Source: Blastopirellula marina DSM 3645
GTDB taxonomy: Bacteria > Planctomycetota > Planctomycetia > Pirellulales > Pirellulaceae
NCBI RefSeq assembly: GCF_000153105.1
Contig: NZ_CH672376.1
Span: 3,254,503-3,318,502 of the forward strand
DNA: 64,000 nucleotides
Direction of reading: 5' to 3'
Positions 50,841 to 58,690 of this stretch are shown here, one piece after another; position 1 is the first letter of the stretch, and every line of letters starts with the position of its first letter. The position numbers and the translations under genes are program-made. A model generated the notes under the pieces. That model was not told the DNA's origin and ran no database searches. It saw nothing but the letters and a program-made list of their open reading frames with translations.

Positions 50841-50866
50841 AGCGAGAACCGCGGCCGTTTGTTACA
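50841..50866 (-). promoter_or_regulatory. ECF-type promoter motif TGTAAC-N16-CGCT before gene D
   Basis: TGTAAC at 50866-50861 and CGCT at 50844-50841 on the minus strand with a 16-base spacer containing GCGGTTCT, similar to CAGGTTCT before genes A and B. It lies 60 bases before the start codon and 95 bases from the divergent gene E copy. Confidence 0.75.
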
Positions 50867-50961
50867 GATTTTGCTGCCGGGGGTGCGCCACCCTTTTTGA
50901 CGCCCCCTTTAATAAGGCCGAGAGCGAGCAGCCCCGCGAATGAACGTTTTTTGAGAAAGGG

Positions 50962-50987
50962 TGTAACAAACGTCGCGGGTTGTCGCT
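50962..50987 (+). promoter_or_regulatory. ECF-type promoter motif TGTAAC-N16-CGCT before gene E
   Basis: TGTAAC at 50962-50967 and CGCT at 50984-50987, 16 bases apart. The context GGGTGTAACAAACG and TTGCAGAGTA is shared with the gene F copy. A leader of about 85 bases precedes the ATG at 51080. Confidence 0.78.
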
Positions 50988-51079
50988 TTGCAGAGTATCA
51001 ACGCAACTTCGGTCAACTGAAACGAACGGCAATTCAGTTGACTTCCAGCCAACCCAACGCCGATTGAGGAATCAAAGTC

Positions 51080-51466
51080 ATGTTGAAGAAAATCGTGTTC
51101 GCCATCGTTCCCGTCTGCTTGTTCTCGGTCGCTCTGCGAGCCGATGACTCGCTTAACTTTGACCTGAGCGACATCAAAGATGCGGACGTGTCGATCGTCG
51201 AAGAAGGTTTTGATCTGGACTTCGATCTGTTAGCGGCCGACGCCGGCAGCGAAAGCGACGATCAGGCGATTGAAGCTTCGTTCCGTCGATTCGGCTATCA
51301 CAGTCGCGGCTACCGTAACTATGGACATCGCAACTACGGCTATCGCAGCTACGGTTATGGTTACGGCTACAGCTGCTACCGTCCGTACTACAGCTGCTAT
51401 CGCCCTGTTTACCGCGCTCCGGTTTGTTACACCCCGTGCTACACCAGCTACTGGGGTTGCTACTAA
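51080..51466 (+). CDS. Small secreted Tyr/Gly/Cys-rich protein (regulon gene E)
   Basis: 128 residues from ATG 51080. Signal peptide LKKIVFAIVPVCLFSVALRA, an acidic segment (SLNFDLSDIKDADVSIVEEG), then a Tyr/Gly/Arg-rich stretch (HRNYGYRSYGYGYGY) and a Cys/Tyr/Pro tail with CYRPYYSCYRPVY and PCYTSYWGC. Six or so cysteines in the tail suggest disulfide cross-linking, and the Tyr/Gly part resembles structural coat proteins. It is a close paralogue of gene F (same length, same ends). Both have the same promoter motif and a GCCCGACG-type terminator. The likely place is the cell surface; the role is unknown. Confidence 0.82.
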   Translation: MLKKIVFAIVPVCLFSVALRADDSLNFDLSDIKDADVSIVEEGFDLDFDLLAADAGSESDDQAIEASFRRFGYHSRGYRNYGHRNYGYRSYGYGYGYSCYRPYYSCYRPVYRAPVCYTPCYTSYWGCY

Positions 51467-51497
51467 GCACCACCGCGTCGACGCGTAAACTTACAGA

Positions 51498-51532
51498 GCC
51501 CGACGGGTCCCTCGCGACCGTCGGGCTTTTTT
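51498..51532 (+). terminator. Rho-independent terminator of gene E
   Basis: GCCCGACGG at 51498-51506 pairs perfectly with CCGTCGGGC at 51518-51526, followed by six T. A near-identical stem ends gene F. Confidence 0.92.
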
Positions 51533-51609
51533 GATGCGCTGTGGATCGTCGTAGCGGACCACGAACCACGTGCGGCGCGGATAGTCCGCCCAGCCGGCCC
51601 TACGGCTGA

Positions 51610-52221
51610 CTAGCGCAACTCTTGCTCGGCCAGCACGGCTTGCAGTTGTTTCAGCGTACGAGTGAGCAACACGCGGACGGCGGCGTCTGATTTGCCCAGT
51701 TCATTGGCGATATCTTTCGAGGGCCAGCCTTCGACGTATTTCAGACGGATCACTTCGCGTTGATCTTCCCGCAGCTCGGCCAAAGCGGCTTGCAGGCGTG
51801 ATTCGCGCGCGTTTCGCGAAAAGGCCTTGCTGGGAGTGGTCATGCTTTTGACCAGCAAGTTGACCAGGCCGACCTCTCCAGCTCCCCCTGCAGGACGCCC
51901 GTCTAGCGAACGTTCGCGCCCGGCGTCTCGCTTTTGTGCGCCAAAGTGGTGGCGATGCGCATCGACGATCTTCCGTTCGGCGATCTGACAGAGCCACGAG
52001 AACGGGTCTTTGTCGCCGGGAAACTCAGGAGTTATGGCGCGGACCGCTTCGACGCTCGAATCCTGGAAGATATCTTCCGCTTCGACCTTCGACTTGAGCG
52101 CCGGCCCCAAGCGGCGATGAATGTAGGCCATCAGATGATGTTTTCGCGCATCGATAAACATCGCCAACGCATCCACGTCACCGGTGCTGATTTGTTCGAC
52201 AAGCGCCGCTTCATCGCTCAC
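51610..52221 (-). CDS. ECF-type RNA polymerase sigma factor
   Basis: 203 residues from GTG 52221 with GGAG upstream. Region 2: HLMAYIHRRLGPALKSKVEAEDIFQDSSVEAVRAI, then SWLCQIAERKIVDAHRHHFG. Region 4: ALAELREDQREVIRLKYVEGWPSKDIANELGKSDAAVRVLLTRTLKQL, a clear helix-turn-helix for the -35 box. The 60-residue linker is longer than in many ECF factors, as in planctomycete groups. No anti-sigma gene is adjacent; instead a transmembrane Ser/Thr kinase is divergent 238 bases away, a recurrent planctomycete arrangement. It is surrounded by genes D, E and F, all with TGTAAC-N16-CGCT promoters, so it is the best candidate to read that motif. Its own upstream region lacks the motif. Confidence 0.9.
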   Translation of the reverse strand: MSDEAALVEQISTGDVDALAMFIDARKHHLMAYIHRRLGPALKSKVEAEDIFQDSSVEAVRAITPEFPGDKDPFSWLCQIAERKIVDAHRHHFGAQKRDAGRERSLDGRPAGGAGEVGLVNLLVKSMTTPSKAFSRNARESRLQAALAELREDQREVIRLKYVEGWPSKDIANELGKSDAAVRVLLTRTLKQLQAVLAEQELR

Positions 52222-52244
52222 AAGAATGTCGCTCCGTAATGATC

Positions 52245-52260
52245 GGTTTTGAAGTTGTGC
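52245..52260 (+). repeat. Dispersed 16-mer repeat, copy 2
   Basis: Identical to 49575-49590, 24 bases upstream of the sigma factor start codon. It is followed by an imperfect hairpin (TTTGGCT at 52270, AGCCAAA near 52306). Confidence 0.6.
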
Positions 52261-52459
52261 AGGAAGAAATTTGGCTGGCGCTTCGGGCTACGAAGAGAGA
52301 TGCGAGCCAAAATCATAAACTGGGTAAATTCGGTGCGGTTGATATTACCACAATTGGAAATAAAACGGTCTCACTTTTTTCTCTTCACTTGTCATCCGGT
52401 TCGTAGCGGGCGAAAATCGGTGGCCCCGTCGTGGCGCACTTTTGGCGCAGGCATGAAGT

Positions 52460-54739
52460 ATGGGACTGCAAGGTAGACCGAAAATCAATATTGACGATCA
52501 GCCGACGATTCCGCTGAAGCTGGAAGATGCTGGCGCAAGCTGGGATGCGCTGGCTGGGTTTATGGAGCGGTTTCTCGAGCAATGGGAAGCCGATTCATTG
52601 CCGCCGCGTTTGGTGGACTATTTGCCCCCCGAGCACGGCGTCTTTCGCCGGATGGTCTTGATTGAATTGATCAAGATCGACATGGAATATCGGCGGCAAC
52701 GCAACTGCGATTTTCTTCGCTTGGAAGATTATCATGAGCGATTTCCGGAACTAAGTCGCCCTGACGGGATGCCGACGGACCTGATCTTCGAGGAATACCA
52801 CGTCCGCAAAACGTCAGGCGAACAGGTCGATCTCCACGAATACGGGAACCGATTTCCTGGCCAAGCCGACGCGATCGTTCGCTTGTTCAAGCTGGACAGC
52901 GAGACGATGACCACATCCCTGTCCGATGGCCGCGCGCACGCCAAGTTTGTGACCGGCGACCGAGTGGGGGACTTTTATTTGATGTCGGCTTTGGGCGCCG
53001 GCGCGTTTGGCAGCGTCTTTCTGGCGCGACAAGAGACGATGCAGCGGCTGGTGGCGCTGAAGATTTCGATGGACCGGGGGACCGAGGCGCAGACGCTCGC
53101 CCAGCTGGATCACCCGAACATCGTCCGCGTCTATGATCAATGCCGCTTGCCAGGCGAAAACCTCCGTCTGCTTTATATGCAGTTTGTCGCCGGCGGAACG
53201 TTACACGGCGTCATTCGGGACGGCAATCAAAAACAACGCCGCGACGCGAGCCTGTTGGCGGAGACGATCGCCGAGACGCTTGACAAAACAGGGGTCGTCA
53301 CGGCCCAAAATGTTCCGCTAAAGTCGGAACTGGCCGAGCGCCCTTGGTCTGAGATTACCTGTCGAATCGGTATGGAATTGGCCAGCGCCCTGCATTACGC
53401 CCATCTGCAGGGAATTTTGCATCGCGATGTGAAGCCGGCCAATGTTTTGTTAGAAGCGAACGGCACGGCGAAACTAGCCGACTTCAACATTAGCTTTAGC
53501 TCGCAGTTGGAAGGGACGAGCCCTGCCGCTTACTTTGGCGGAAGTCTTGCCTATATGTCGCCTGAGCAGTTGGAAGCGTGCCATCCCGAGCATCATCGCC
53601 AGGCGAGCGACCTGGACGGGCGAAGCGATGTTTTTTCGCTCGGCGTCTTGCTGTGGGAGCTGATGTTCGGCGAGCGCCCCTTTGGCGACGAAGCGATCGT
53701 CGGCAGTTGGTACACGTCGCTGCTGGGGATGGCCGATATTCGTCGCGATCAAACTCCGCAACCGAAACAGATGCCGACTGACGACGTCGGCCGGCGGTTG
53801 TTAGCGATCTTGCGCCGCTGTTTGCAGCCCGAGTTGCGAGATCGCTATCAAACGGCCGATCATCTCGCGCGAGATTTGGGGCTTTGTCTCGAACCGCGCG
53901 TCGCGCGACTGCAAGATCGCTCGAAACGGGGCCTGTTGGCGCTCGCGTCGCGACATCCGTTGCTGGCGACAACGATCGCCGGCATTGGACCGAACGCCAT
54001 CGCCGGGTTCTTCAACTTCGTATACAACGATCAGGCCATCATTCGCAAGCTGGAAGGGACCCATTCGTATGACGTGTTCTGGAATGTCCAGTTCGTCATC
54101 AACTCGATCGCATTTCCTTTGGCGATCATCTTGGGGGGATTTTATATCTGGCCCTTTGTCAAAGGGCTGCGTCATGTACTGAATCAAGAACCGCCGACCG
54201 ATCTGCAATTGGCGCGGCGGCGCGCTTTTCGGATTGGTCGATTTATCAGCTATCTGGGGATCGCCGAATGGACGATCGCCGGCATCGCCTATCCGGTTGC
54301 GTTGCACCTGATCTTGGGAGGACTCGAGCGGCAATGGTACGCTCATTTTCTTGGCTCTCTGTTGATCTGCGGCATGATCGCCGCGGCCTATCCCTTCTTC
54401 TTTTTGTCGACGCTCGCGATTCGCGCATTTATACCGCCGCTGTTAGAAGCGGAGCCGCTAAGCGGATCGGACGTTCGAGAGCTGCGCTGGATGGCGAAAC
54501 ATATGGACTGGTTTCTCTATTTAGCCGGCGGAGTCCCCGCCGCCGGCGTGATGCTGCTGCTCTCGGCCGGGCATGTGGACGATCCGCACAGTAGCTTAGC
54601 GCTCAAAGTGCTTAGCGCCGCCGGCGCCATCGGCTTTGGATTTGCGCTCAGTTTGTCCCGCTCGGTGCATGCCGATATCGAAGCGCTGCTGAAAACGGCC
54701 GATCTATTCGCCGATACGCGCGATTCTAGCCGCTCGTAA
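52460..54739 (+). CDS. Transmembrane Ser/Thr protein kinase, ECF-associated
   Basis: 759 residues from ATG 52460. An N-terminal region (residues 1-165) with FMERFLEQWEADSLPPRLVDYL is typical of planctomycete kinases. Kinase domain residues about 170-475: P-loop GAGAFGSVF (179-187), VALK with Lys 201, HRDVKPANVLL with catalytic Asp 323, SPEQ (367-370) and DVFSLGVLLWELMFGERPFG. The metal-binding motif reads DFN (341-343) instead of DFG. An insert of about 40 residues sits before the C-helix-to-HRD stretch. After residue 490 come about five or six membrane segments (VQFVINSIAFPLAIILGGFYI, FLGSLLICGMIAAAYPFFF). It likely phosphorylates cytoplasmic targets, perhaps the divergent ECF factor, in response to an envelope signal; that link is inference. 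Confidence 0.9.
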   Translation: MGLQGRPKINIDDQPTIPLKLEDAGASWDALAGFMERFLEQWEADSLPPRLVDYLPPEHGVFRRMVLIELIKIDMEYRRQRNCDFLRLEDYHERFPELSRPDGMPTDLIFEEYHVRKTSGEQVDLHEYGNRFPGQADAIVRLFKLDSETMTTSLSDGRAHAKFVTGDRVGDFYLMSALGAGAFGSVFLARQETMQRLVALKISMDRGTEAQTLAQLDHPNIVRVYDQCRLPGENLRLLYMQFVAGGTLHGVIRDGNQKQRRDASLLAETIAETLDKTGVVTAQNVPLKSELAERPWSEITCRIGMELASALHYAHLQGILHRDVKPANVLLEANGTAKLADFNISFSSQLEGTSPAAYFGGSLAYMSPEQLEACHPEHHRQASDLDGRSDVFSLGVLLWELMFGERPFGDEAIVGSWYTSLLGMADIRRDQTPQPKQMPTDDVGRRLLAILRRCLQPELRDRYQTADHLARDLGLCLEPRVARLQDRSKRGLLALASRHPLLATTIAGIGPNAIAGFFNFVYNDQAIIRKLEGTHSYDVFWNVQFVINSIAFPLAIILGGFYIWPFVKGLRHVLNQEPPTDLQLARRRAFRIGRFISYLGIAEWTIAGIAYPVALHLILGGLERQWYAHFLGSLLICGMIAAAYPFFFLSTLAIRAFIPPLLEAEPLSGSDVRELRWMAKHMDWFLYLAGGVPAAGVMLLLSAGHVDDPHSSLALKVLSAAGAIGFGFALSLSRSVHADIEALLKTADLFADTRDSSRS

Positions 54740-54985
54740 GCGTTTTGAAGTTGCGCTATTTCATCGGTTGGCCGCGATAGCTTCGCTATCGGGGCCGACA
54801 AAGTCGGTAAGAGGCATCGAGCCGTGGTCGGACCTAGAGCGGCGGTTGCCGCACCGTTTGAAATGGCGAAATGGCCCCGAACTGCATACCGGGAACCAAT
54901 GCCTCTAACGGCTGCGCCGCCCCGATAGCGGAGCTATCCGGGCCAACCGGACGTGGTTTGGCAAAATACCGCAACTTCAAACCGC
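54740..54985. repeat. 246-base imperfect palindromic element with nested hairpins
   Basis: The left arm, 54740-54816, and right arm, about 54902-54985, are inverted copies over some 75 bases: both read TTTGAAGTTGCG at the outer end, GGTTGGCC, GATAGC-tyc-GCTATCGGGG (a small hairpin of its own) and AGAGGCAT at the inner end. The centre contains GGCGGTTGCCGCACC. It fills most of the gap between the kinase and gene F. It could be a small transposable palindrome or a structured RNA; no protein is encoded. Confidence 0.75.
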
Positions 54986-55071
54986 AAGAGCATGACGCCT
55001 AGCGCTGGCGGGAAGTTATTCGTGGTCTTTTCTCGGCATTTCTCGCCGCCTGAAATATTTCTGGGAATGGG

Positions 55072-55097
55072 TGTAACAAACGGTTCGGCTTACCGCT
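55072..55097 (+). promoter_or_regulatory. ECF-type promoter motif TGTAAC-N16-CGCT before gene F
   Basis: TGTAAC at 55072-55077 and CGCT at 55094-55097 with 16 bases between. GTGCAGAGTAAC follows the second box. The leader to ATG 55187 is about 85 bases, as for gene E. Confidence 0.78.
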
Positions 55098-55186
55098 GTG
55101 CAGAGTAACAAGTTAACCAAGTCAACTGAAAACACGGCGAATCAGTTGACCTTCAACCAAACCACGCCGTACCAGGAAACCAAGCC

Positions 55187-55573
55187 ATGTTGAAGAAAGT
55201 TTTGTTTGCGATCGTTCCGGTCTTTTTGTTCACTGTCGCTTTGCGTGCGGATGACACCCTCGGGCTGAATCTGAGCAACATTCAAGACGCTGACGTATCG
55301 ATCGTCGACGAAAGTTTTGACATCGACGTCGACCAGTTGGCCAGCAATGCCGGCGCCGAAAGCGAAGATGAAGCGGTCGAGGCCTGCTTCCGCAGCTTTG
55401 GATATCGCAGTTACGGCTACCGCAACTATGGTGGCTACGGCGGCGGATACGGCGGCCATGGATATGGTTACGGCTACAACTGCTACCGTCCTTACTACAG
55501 CTGCTATCGTCCGGTTTACTACGCTCCGGTCTGCTACACGCCTTGCTACACCAGCTACTGGGGTTGCTACTAA
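55187..55573 (+). CDS. Small secreted Tyr/Gly/Cys-rich protein (regulon gene F)
   Basis: 128 residues from ATG 55187, a paralogue of gene E with the same order: signal peptide LKKVLFAIVPVFLFTVALRA, acidic segment (NLSNIQDADVSIVDESFDID), Gly/Tyr-rich stretch (NYGGYGGGYGGHGYGYGY) and Cys/Tyr/Pro tail (CYRPYYSCYRPVYY, PCYTSYWGC). The signal peptide, acidic motif DADVSIV and tail are the best conserved parts, the Gly/Tyr part the most variable, as expected of a structural filler. Probably a surface or cell-wall component made under ECF control; no family is recognised. Confidence 0.82.
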   Translation: MLKKVLFAIVPVFLFTVALRADDTLGLNLSNIQDADVSIVDESFDIDVDQLASNAGAESEDEAVEACFRSFGYRSYGYRNYGGYGGGYGGHGYGYGYNCYRPYYSCYRPVYYAPVCYTPCYTSYWGCY

Positions 55574-55604
55574 GCCGAGCCGTGAAGAAACCCAAACCTT
55601 TGCA

Positions 55605-55640
55605 GCCCGACGTGCCGTTGACGGCCGTCGGGCTCTTTTT
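55605..55640 (+). terminator. Rho-independent terminator of gene F
   Basis: GCCCGACG at 55605-55612 pairs with CGTCGGGC at 55626-55633, with inner GCCGT/ACGGC pairing, followed by TCTTTTT. Confidence 0.9.
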
Positions 55641-55691
55641 GAATCCAAACCCAACAACGCCAATCAATCCAATCATACCGGAGTAGGAATC

Positions 55692-56504
55692 ATGTCTCGT
55701 TGGAAGTACGTTTTGTTAACGCTGAGCTTTGTCTCGGGCATAGCAATCACCAACTGTTTCGCCGAGCCCGGCGTGGCGCCGATCAACGCCGAGAGTATTC
55801 GGACCGATCAAGTGTTGGGCATTCGGACGCATAGCTGCGGCCATGTCATTCACTTGCTGATGCAGACGCGAATACTGCGTCAGTCGGGCCAGGTCGGATT
55901 CGGCGGAGCGATGTACAATCCCCACTTGGGCGCGATGTCCAAGCCAGGCGATCTGCAACTGCTGAGCGTCAGCCTGATTTCCGACGCTGGGGAAGGCGCC
56001 GGGCCGATCTATCAGATTCAATTGCAGAACTGCAGCGAAATTCCGGTTGGCGACTTCCGCGTGTCGGTCGTCGGCGCTTGCGGCCAAATCCAACCCTTTT
56101 CGCCCACGGCAATCGTGACGGTTCCGCGTATCGAAGCCGGCGCGGTGCTCGAGCTGCAGATTCAGTTGCCGCTCACTTGCCTGGCGATCCCCAATCCTGC
56201 AGGCGTCGCTGTCGAGTTTAACACGCTGATCGTCGCAATTGACAGCTTTGACGAGCTGATTGAATGCAACGAAGTGAACAACGTTTTGATTCTCAATCGT
56301 GGCGAAATCGCACCGCTGGCCGGCGAAGAAACGACCGTGGTCGATGAATCGATCGAAACGACGACGCCTCCGGCGGTCGATACGGTGCCGGTTGTTGAAG
56401 GTGGGATCACCGCGCCGGCGGCTCCGACCTCGCCGATGGATTCGATCGACCTGGACGATCTTGAGCTAGGAGAAGCGGAACAGACCGCCGTTCGCATTCG
56501 CTAG
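55692..56504 (+). CDS. Secreted CARDB-like protein
   Basis: 270 residues from ATG 55692 (GGAGTAGGAAT before it); the frame continues upstream across gene F in another reading and is not used. Signal peptide KYVLLTLSFVSGIAITNCFA. Residues about 85-210 look like a CARDB (cell-adhesion-related) beta-sandwich: QIQLQNCSEIPVGDFRVSVVG, VPRIEAGAVLELQIQLPL, and the typical VAIDSFDELIECNEVNNVLIL. The C-terminal 60 residues are Thr/Pro/Glu-rich, perhaps a flexible surface tail. It follows gene F after that gene's terminator and has no ECF motif of its own. Confidence 0.78.
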   Translation: MSRWKYVLLTLSFVSGIAITNCFAEPGVAPINAESIRTDQVLGIRTHSCGHVIHLLMQTRILRQSGQVGFGGAMYNPHLGAMSKPGDLQLLSVSLISDAGEGAGPIYQIQLQNCSEIPVGDFRVSVVGACGQIQPFSPTAIVTVPRIEAGAVLELQIQLPLTCLAIPNPAGVAVEFNTLIVAIDSFDELIECNEVNNVLILNRGEIAPLAGEETTVVDESIETTTPPAVDTVPVVEGGITAPAAPTSPMDSIDLDDLELGEAEQTAVRIR

Positions 56505-56529
56505 TTGAATGGAGTGAAGTTGCAGCTTT

Positions 56530-56567
56530 ACCGCTCATCACGCGATCGTGATGAGCGGTTTTATTTC
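56530..56567 (+). terminator. Rho-independent terminator of the CARDB-like gene
   Basis: ACCGCTCATCACG at 56530-56542 pairs perfectly with CGTGATGAGCGGT at 56547-56559 (13 base pairs, 4-base loop), followed by TTTTATTT counting the last stem T. Confidence 0.92.
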
Positions 56568-56580
56568 TTGTCCGCGGCGA

Positions 56581-57138
56581 TTAGCCGGGGAATTTTAGAA
56601 TCGGCGGTTCCTCTTCTTCGGTCTCCACTTCGACTTCTGGAGCGAAATCGTCCAGGTCGTCGATAATGTCATCGACCAGGTCATCTTCGACATAGATATT
56701 GGGGGATTCGGCGTTGGAGCCCTCGACGCCGGAGATCATCGTCACCAGTTCGTCCAGCGCCTCGATTTGGGCGAGCAGATTATCGTCACATTTACCAGCG
56801 ACGATAAAGCCGATCGGGCCTTCGTCATGATCGTGCGAAAACTCCCAGTTGACGCCGTGCTCGCGCGAAAGTTCGCACAGCACTTCCAACGCATCGTGCA
56901 TGGTGCCGTCGGGCAGTTCTTGTTGGTTGAAAGAGGCGACCTCTTTCGGATGAGGGGAGAAGTTCGGTTTGCTTCCCCCTTTTAAGTGCCCGTCGGTCGT
57001 ATTGGAGAAACGAACCGGCTCGCAGCTCAGCCAATCGCGCTCACGACAAATCGCGCTCGCGCCGTCGGTAATTCGAACAGAATTCGCATCCGAAACAGGT
57101 TCAGTCGAACGGTAATAAACGGTAAATCCCAAGTTCAT
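56581..57138 (-). CDS. Hypothetical cytoplasmic protein with acidic C-terminus
   Basis: 185 residues if started at ATG 57138, with GGGAG just upstream; a TTG at 57174 would add 12. No signal peptide. The sequence NLGFTVYYRSTEPV, DWLSCEPVRFS, then DALEVLCELSREHGVNWEFSHDHDEGPIGFIVAGKCD looks like a compact alpha-beta fold. The last 45 residues are strongly acidic (DLVDDIIDDLDDFAPEVEVETEEEE). No family recognised. It stands alone between converging terminator and divergent unknowns. Confidence 0.68.
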   Translation of the reverse strand: MNLGFTVYYRSTEPVSDANSVRITDGASAICRERDWLSCEPVRFSNTTDGHLKGGSKPNFSPHPKEVASFNQQELPDGTMHDALEVLCELSREHGVNWEFSHDHDEGPIGFIVAGKCDDNLLAQIEALDELVTMISGVEGSNAESPNIYVEDDLVDDIIDDLDDFAPEVEVETEEEEPPILKFPG

Positions 57139-57235
57139 TTCTCCCAGCGGCACTAATTCGCGTTGTGTTACCAAGTACTATCTTACGCGATTGGGCCGCA
57201 AAAGTCGAAAAAATGGGGACTACGGCGCTGCTGCG

Positions 57236-58621
57236 CTATTTGGAAATGTCGTCGGCTTGCAGCAAATCCGAGATCGTACTGAGCAAAACTTGCTCGACTC
57301 GCGGCGAGACGTACGACGCGGTAGGGCTCGTTTCGTAGCCTCCTTGGCTATACGAAACTTCGGTGCCGATGTAGCCGGTCCCGTACTCGCCGTAAGCCGC
57401 CATCGCGACAAACAGGTCAGGCCGCATCTTCTGCGCGGCCAGTTGGTATTCGACGAATAATTCGCCCGGCATGAACAAGATGCGTGCGTCGCCGATCGAC
57501 AGACAAGAGACGGCGATCGGCTCTTTGCGATCGCAGCGGCGCCACCATGACAGTCGCGAGGCGCTTTTCATGCGATCAAACGCCGACGCTTTTTCATCGT
57601 TGACCAGCGCGAGAAGATTTTCTTCGTTCAGATGCAGCGCACACGGCAACAGCACGTCGATCGATTTCAGCGATACGTCGTCGGCGGTCAGCGGAAATTT
57701 TTCGGTCGCTTCCCAGGCAATTTTCATCCCCTTGGTCACCTTATCCGCCAACACCTGGCGGTTCTCTTTTGCGCCGTCGTTCCACTTGCCTGCCGTCACG
57801 TTGCCGCCGGCTCCATTGAAATGGAGATGAAAGACGCCGGTCTCTTTTTGACGCGCGTTGCGAGCCATGCCGGGAAAATCGGGATTGGCCCAGCCGGTCC
57901 GATAGTAGCTTTGCGGATGCGTCGCGTAGTAGGTGAGCACGGCGAGCGGCTGATCGTTATTCCAAAAGCTGATCGATTTGCACATGGGATCAATCAGCCC
58001 GACCGGCATGGCGCGGACCTTGGCGTTCTTCGTCGCCGAGCTGCGAGTAAACTCGACTTTGCCGCTTTCACCCACAATCCGGCGATTAGACGCGACCTGC
58101 TCGATGATTCCCTCACCAAGTCCATAGTGGGTGATTGGCCGCATGTTTGCCGTCGCCGCTTGGGCTGCTTCCGCAGCGCCGCGGACGACCTGCTGGATCC
58201 ACTTCTCATCAAAGTGCTGATTGGGCGCGTTCATTTCTTGCAGGATATCGGCCGTTGTATGATCGGCGCGGGGAGCATCGTGCTGATGCAGCGCATGCAA
58301 CAGGACCAGATCAGGCGTGGTCCCCACGGCCGTCGCGATCGCCTTCTTGAAATCATCTTGCGATTGATTGGCGACCCCTAACCAATCGATGGTGCAAAAG
58401 ACCATCGTTTTTTTGCCTGCGAGAATGATCCCGCGACAACTGAGCGGCTCGGTCACGCCGAGCGTCGTCACATAAGCCAAGGGACTGCCGACCGGAGGCG
58501 ACGCGTCCGCGGCGAACGTCGCCAGGCGAAGCTCTTGGGCCGGTGAAGCCGAGGCCATGATGGTAATTGCCAGCAGAGCGCCGGCCGCGATCCGTCGAAG
58601 TTGGGCGATTGCGTTTCGCAT
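57236..58621 (-). CDS. Secreted neutral/alkaline ceramidase-like protein
   Basis: 461 residues from ATG 58621 with signal peptide ending SASPAQ. The fold family is that of the neutral/alkaline ceramidase N-terminal domain: RLATFAADASPPVGSPL, VLLHALHQHDAPRADH (H-x-H-x-A-P, metal type), VLTYYATHPQSYYRTGWANPDFPG, HLHFNGAGGNVTAGKWNDG and GELFVEYQLAAQKMRP. It resembles residues 25-450 of the fusion protein encoded at 10075-15042. It lies 69 bases downstream of the PVC dehydrogenase gene on the same strand, so the two are probably co-expressed. Activity on ceramide is not implied; many planctomycete members have unknown substrates. Confidence 0.82.
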   Translation of the reverse strand: MRNAIAQLRRIAAGALLAITIMASASPAQELRLATFAADASPPVGSPLAYVTTLGVTEPLSCRGIILAGKKTMVFCTIDWLGVANQSQDDFKKAIATAVGTTPDLVLLHALHQHDAPRADHTTADILQEMNAPNQHFDEKWIQQVVRGAAEAAQAATANMRPITHYGLGEGIIEQVASNRRIVGESGKVEFTRSSATKNAKVRAMPVGLIDPMCKSISFWNNDQPLAVLTYYATHPQSYYRTGWANPDFPGMARNARQKETGVFHLHFNGAGGNVTAGKWNDGAKENRQVLADKVTKGMKIAWEATEKFPLTADDVSLKSIDVLLPCALHLNEENLLALVNDEKASAFDRMKSASRLSWWRRCDRKEPIAVSCLSIGDARILFMPGELFVEYQLAAQKMRPDLFVAMAAYGEYGTGYIGTEVSYSQGGYETSPTASYVSPRVEQVLLSTISDLLQADDISK

Positions 58622-58690
58622 AGGATGAGCGATCTTTCGGAAGGAGGGAATTGGATGGAAGGGACGCAGTCCGCTTCGGCGACAAGTCGA

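Noticed and set aside
52222-52459. Autoregulatory ECF motif in the sigma-kinase intergenic region
   Set aside because: No TGTAAC or complement with proper spacing was found there, so autoactivation through this motif is not claimed.
57632-58381. 249-codon plus-strand frame
   Set aside because: Antisense shadow of the ceramidase-like gene at 57236-58621.
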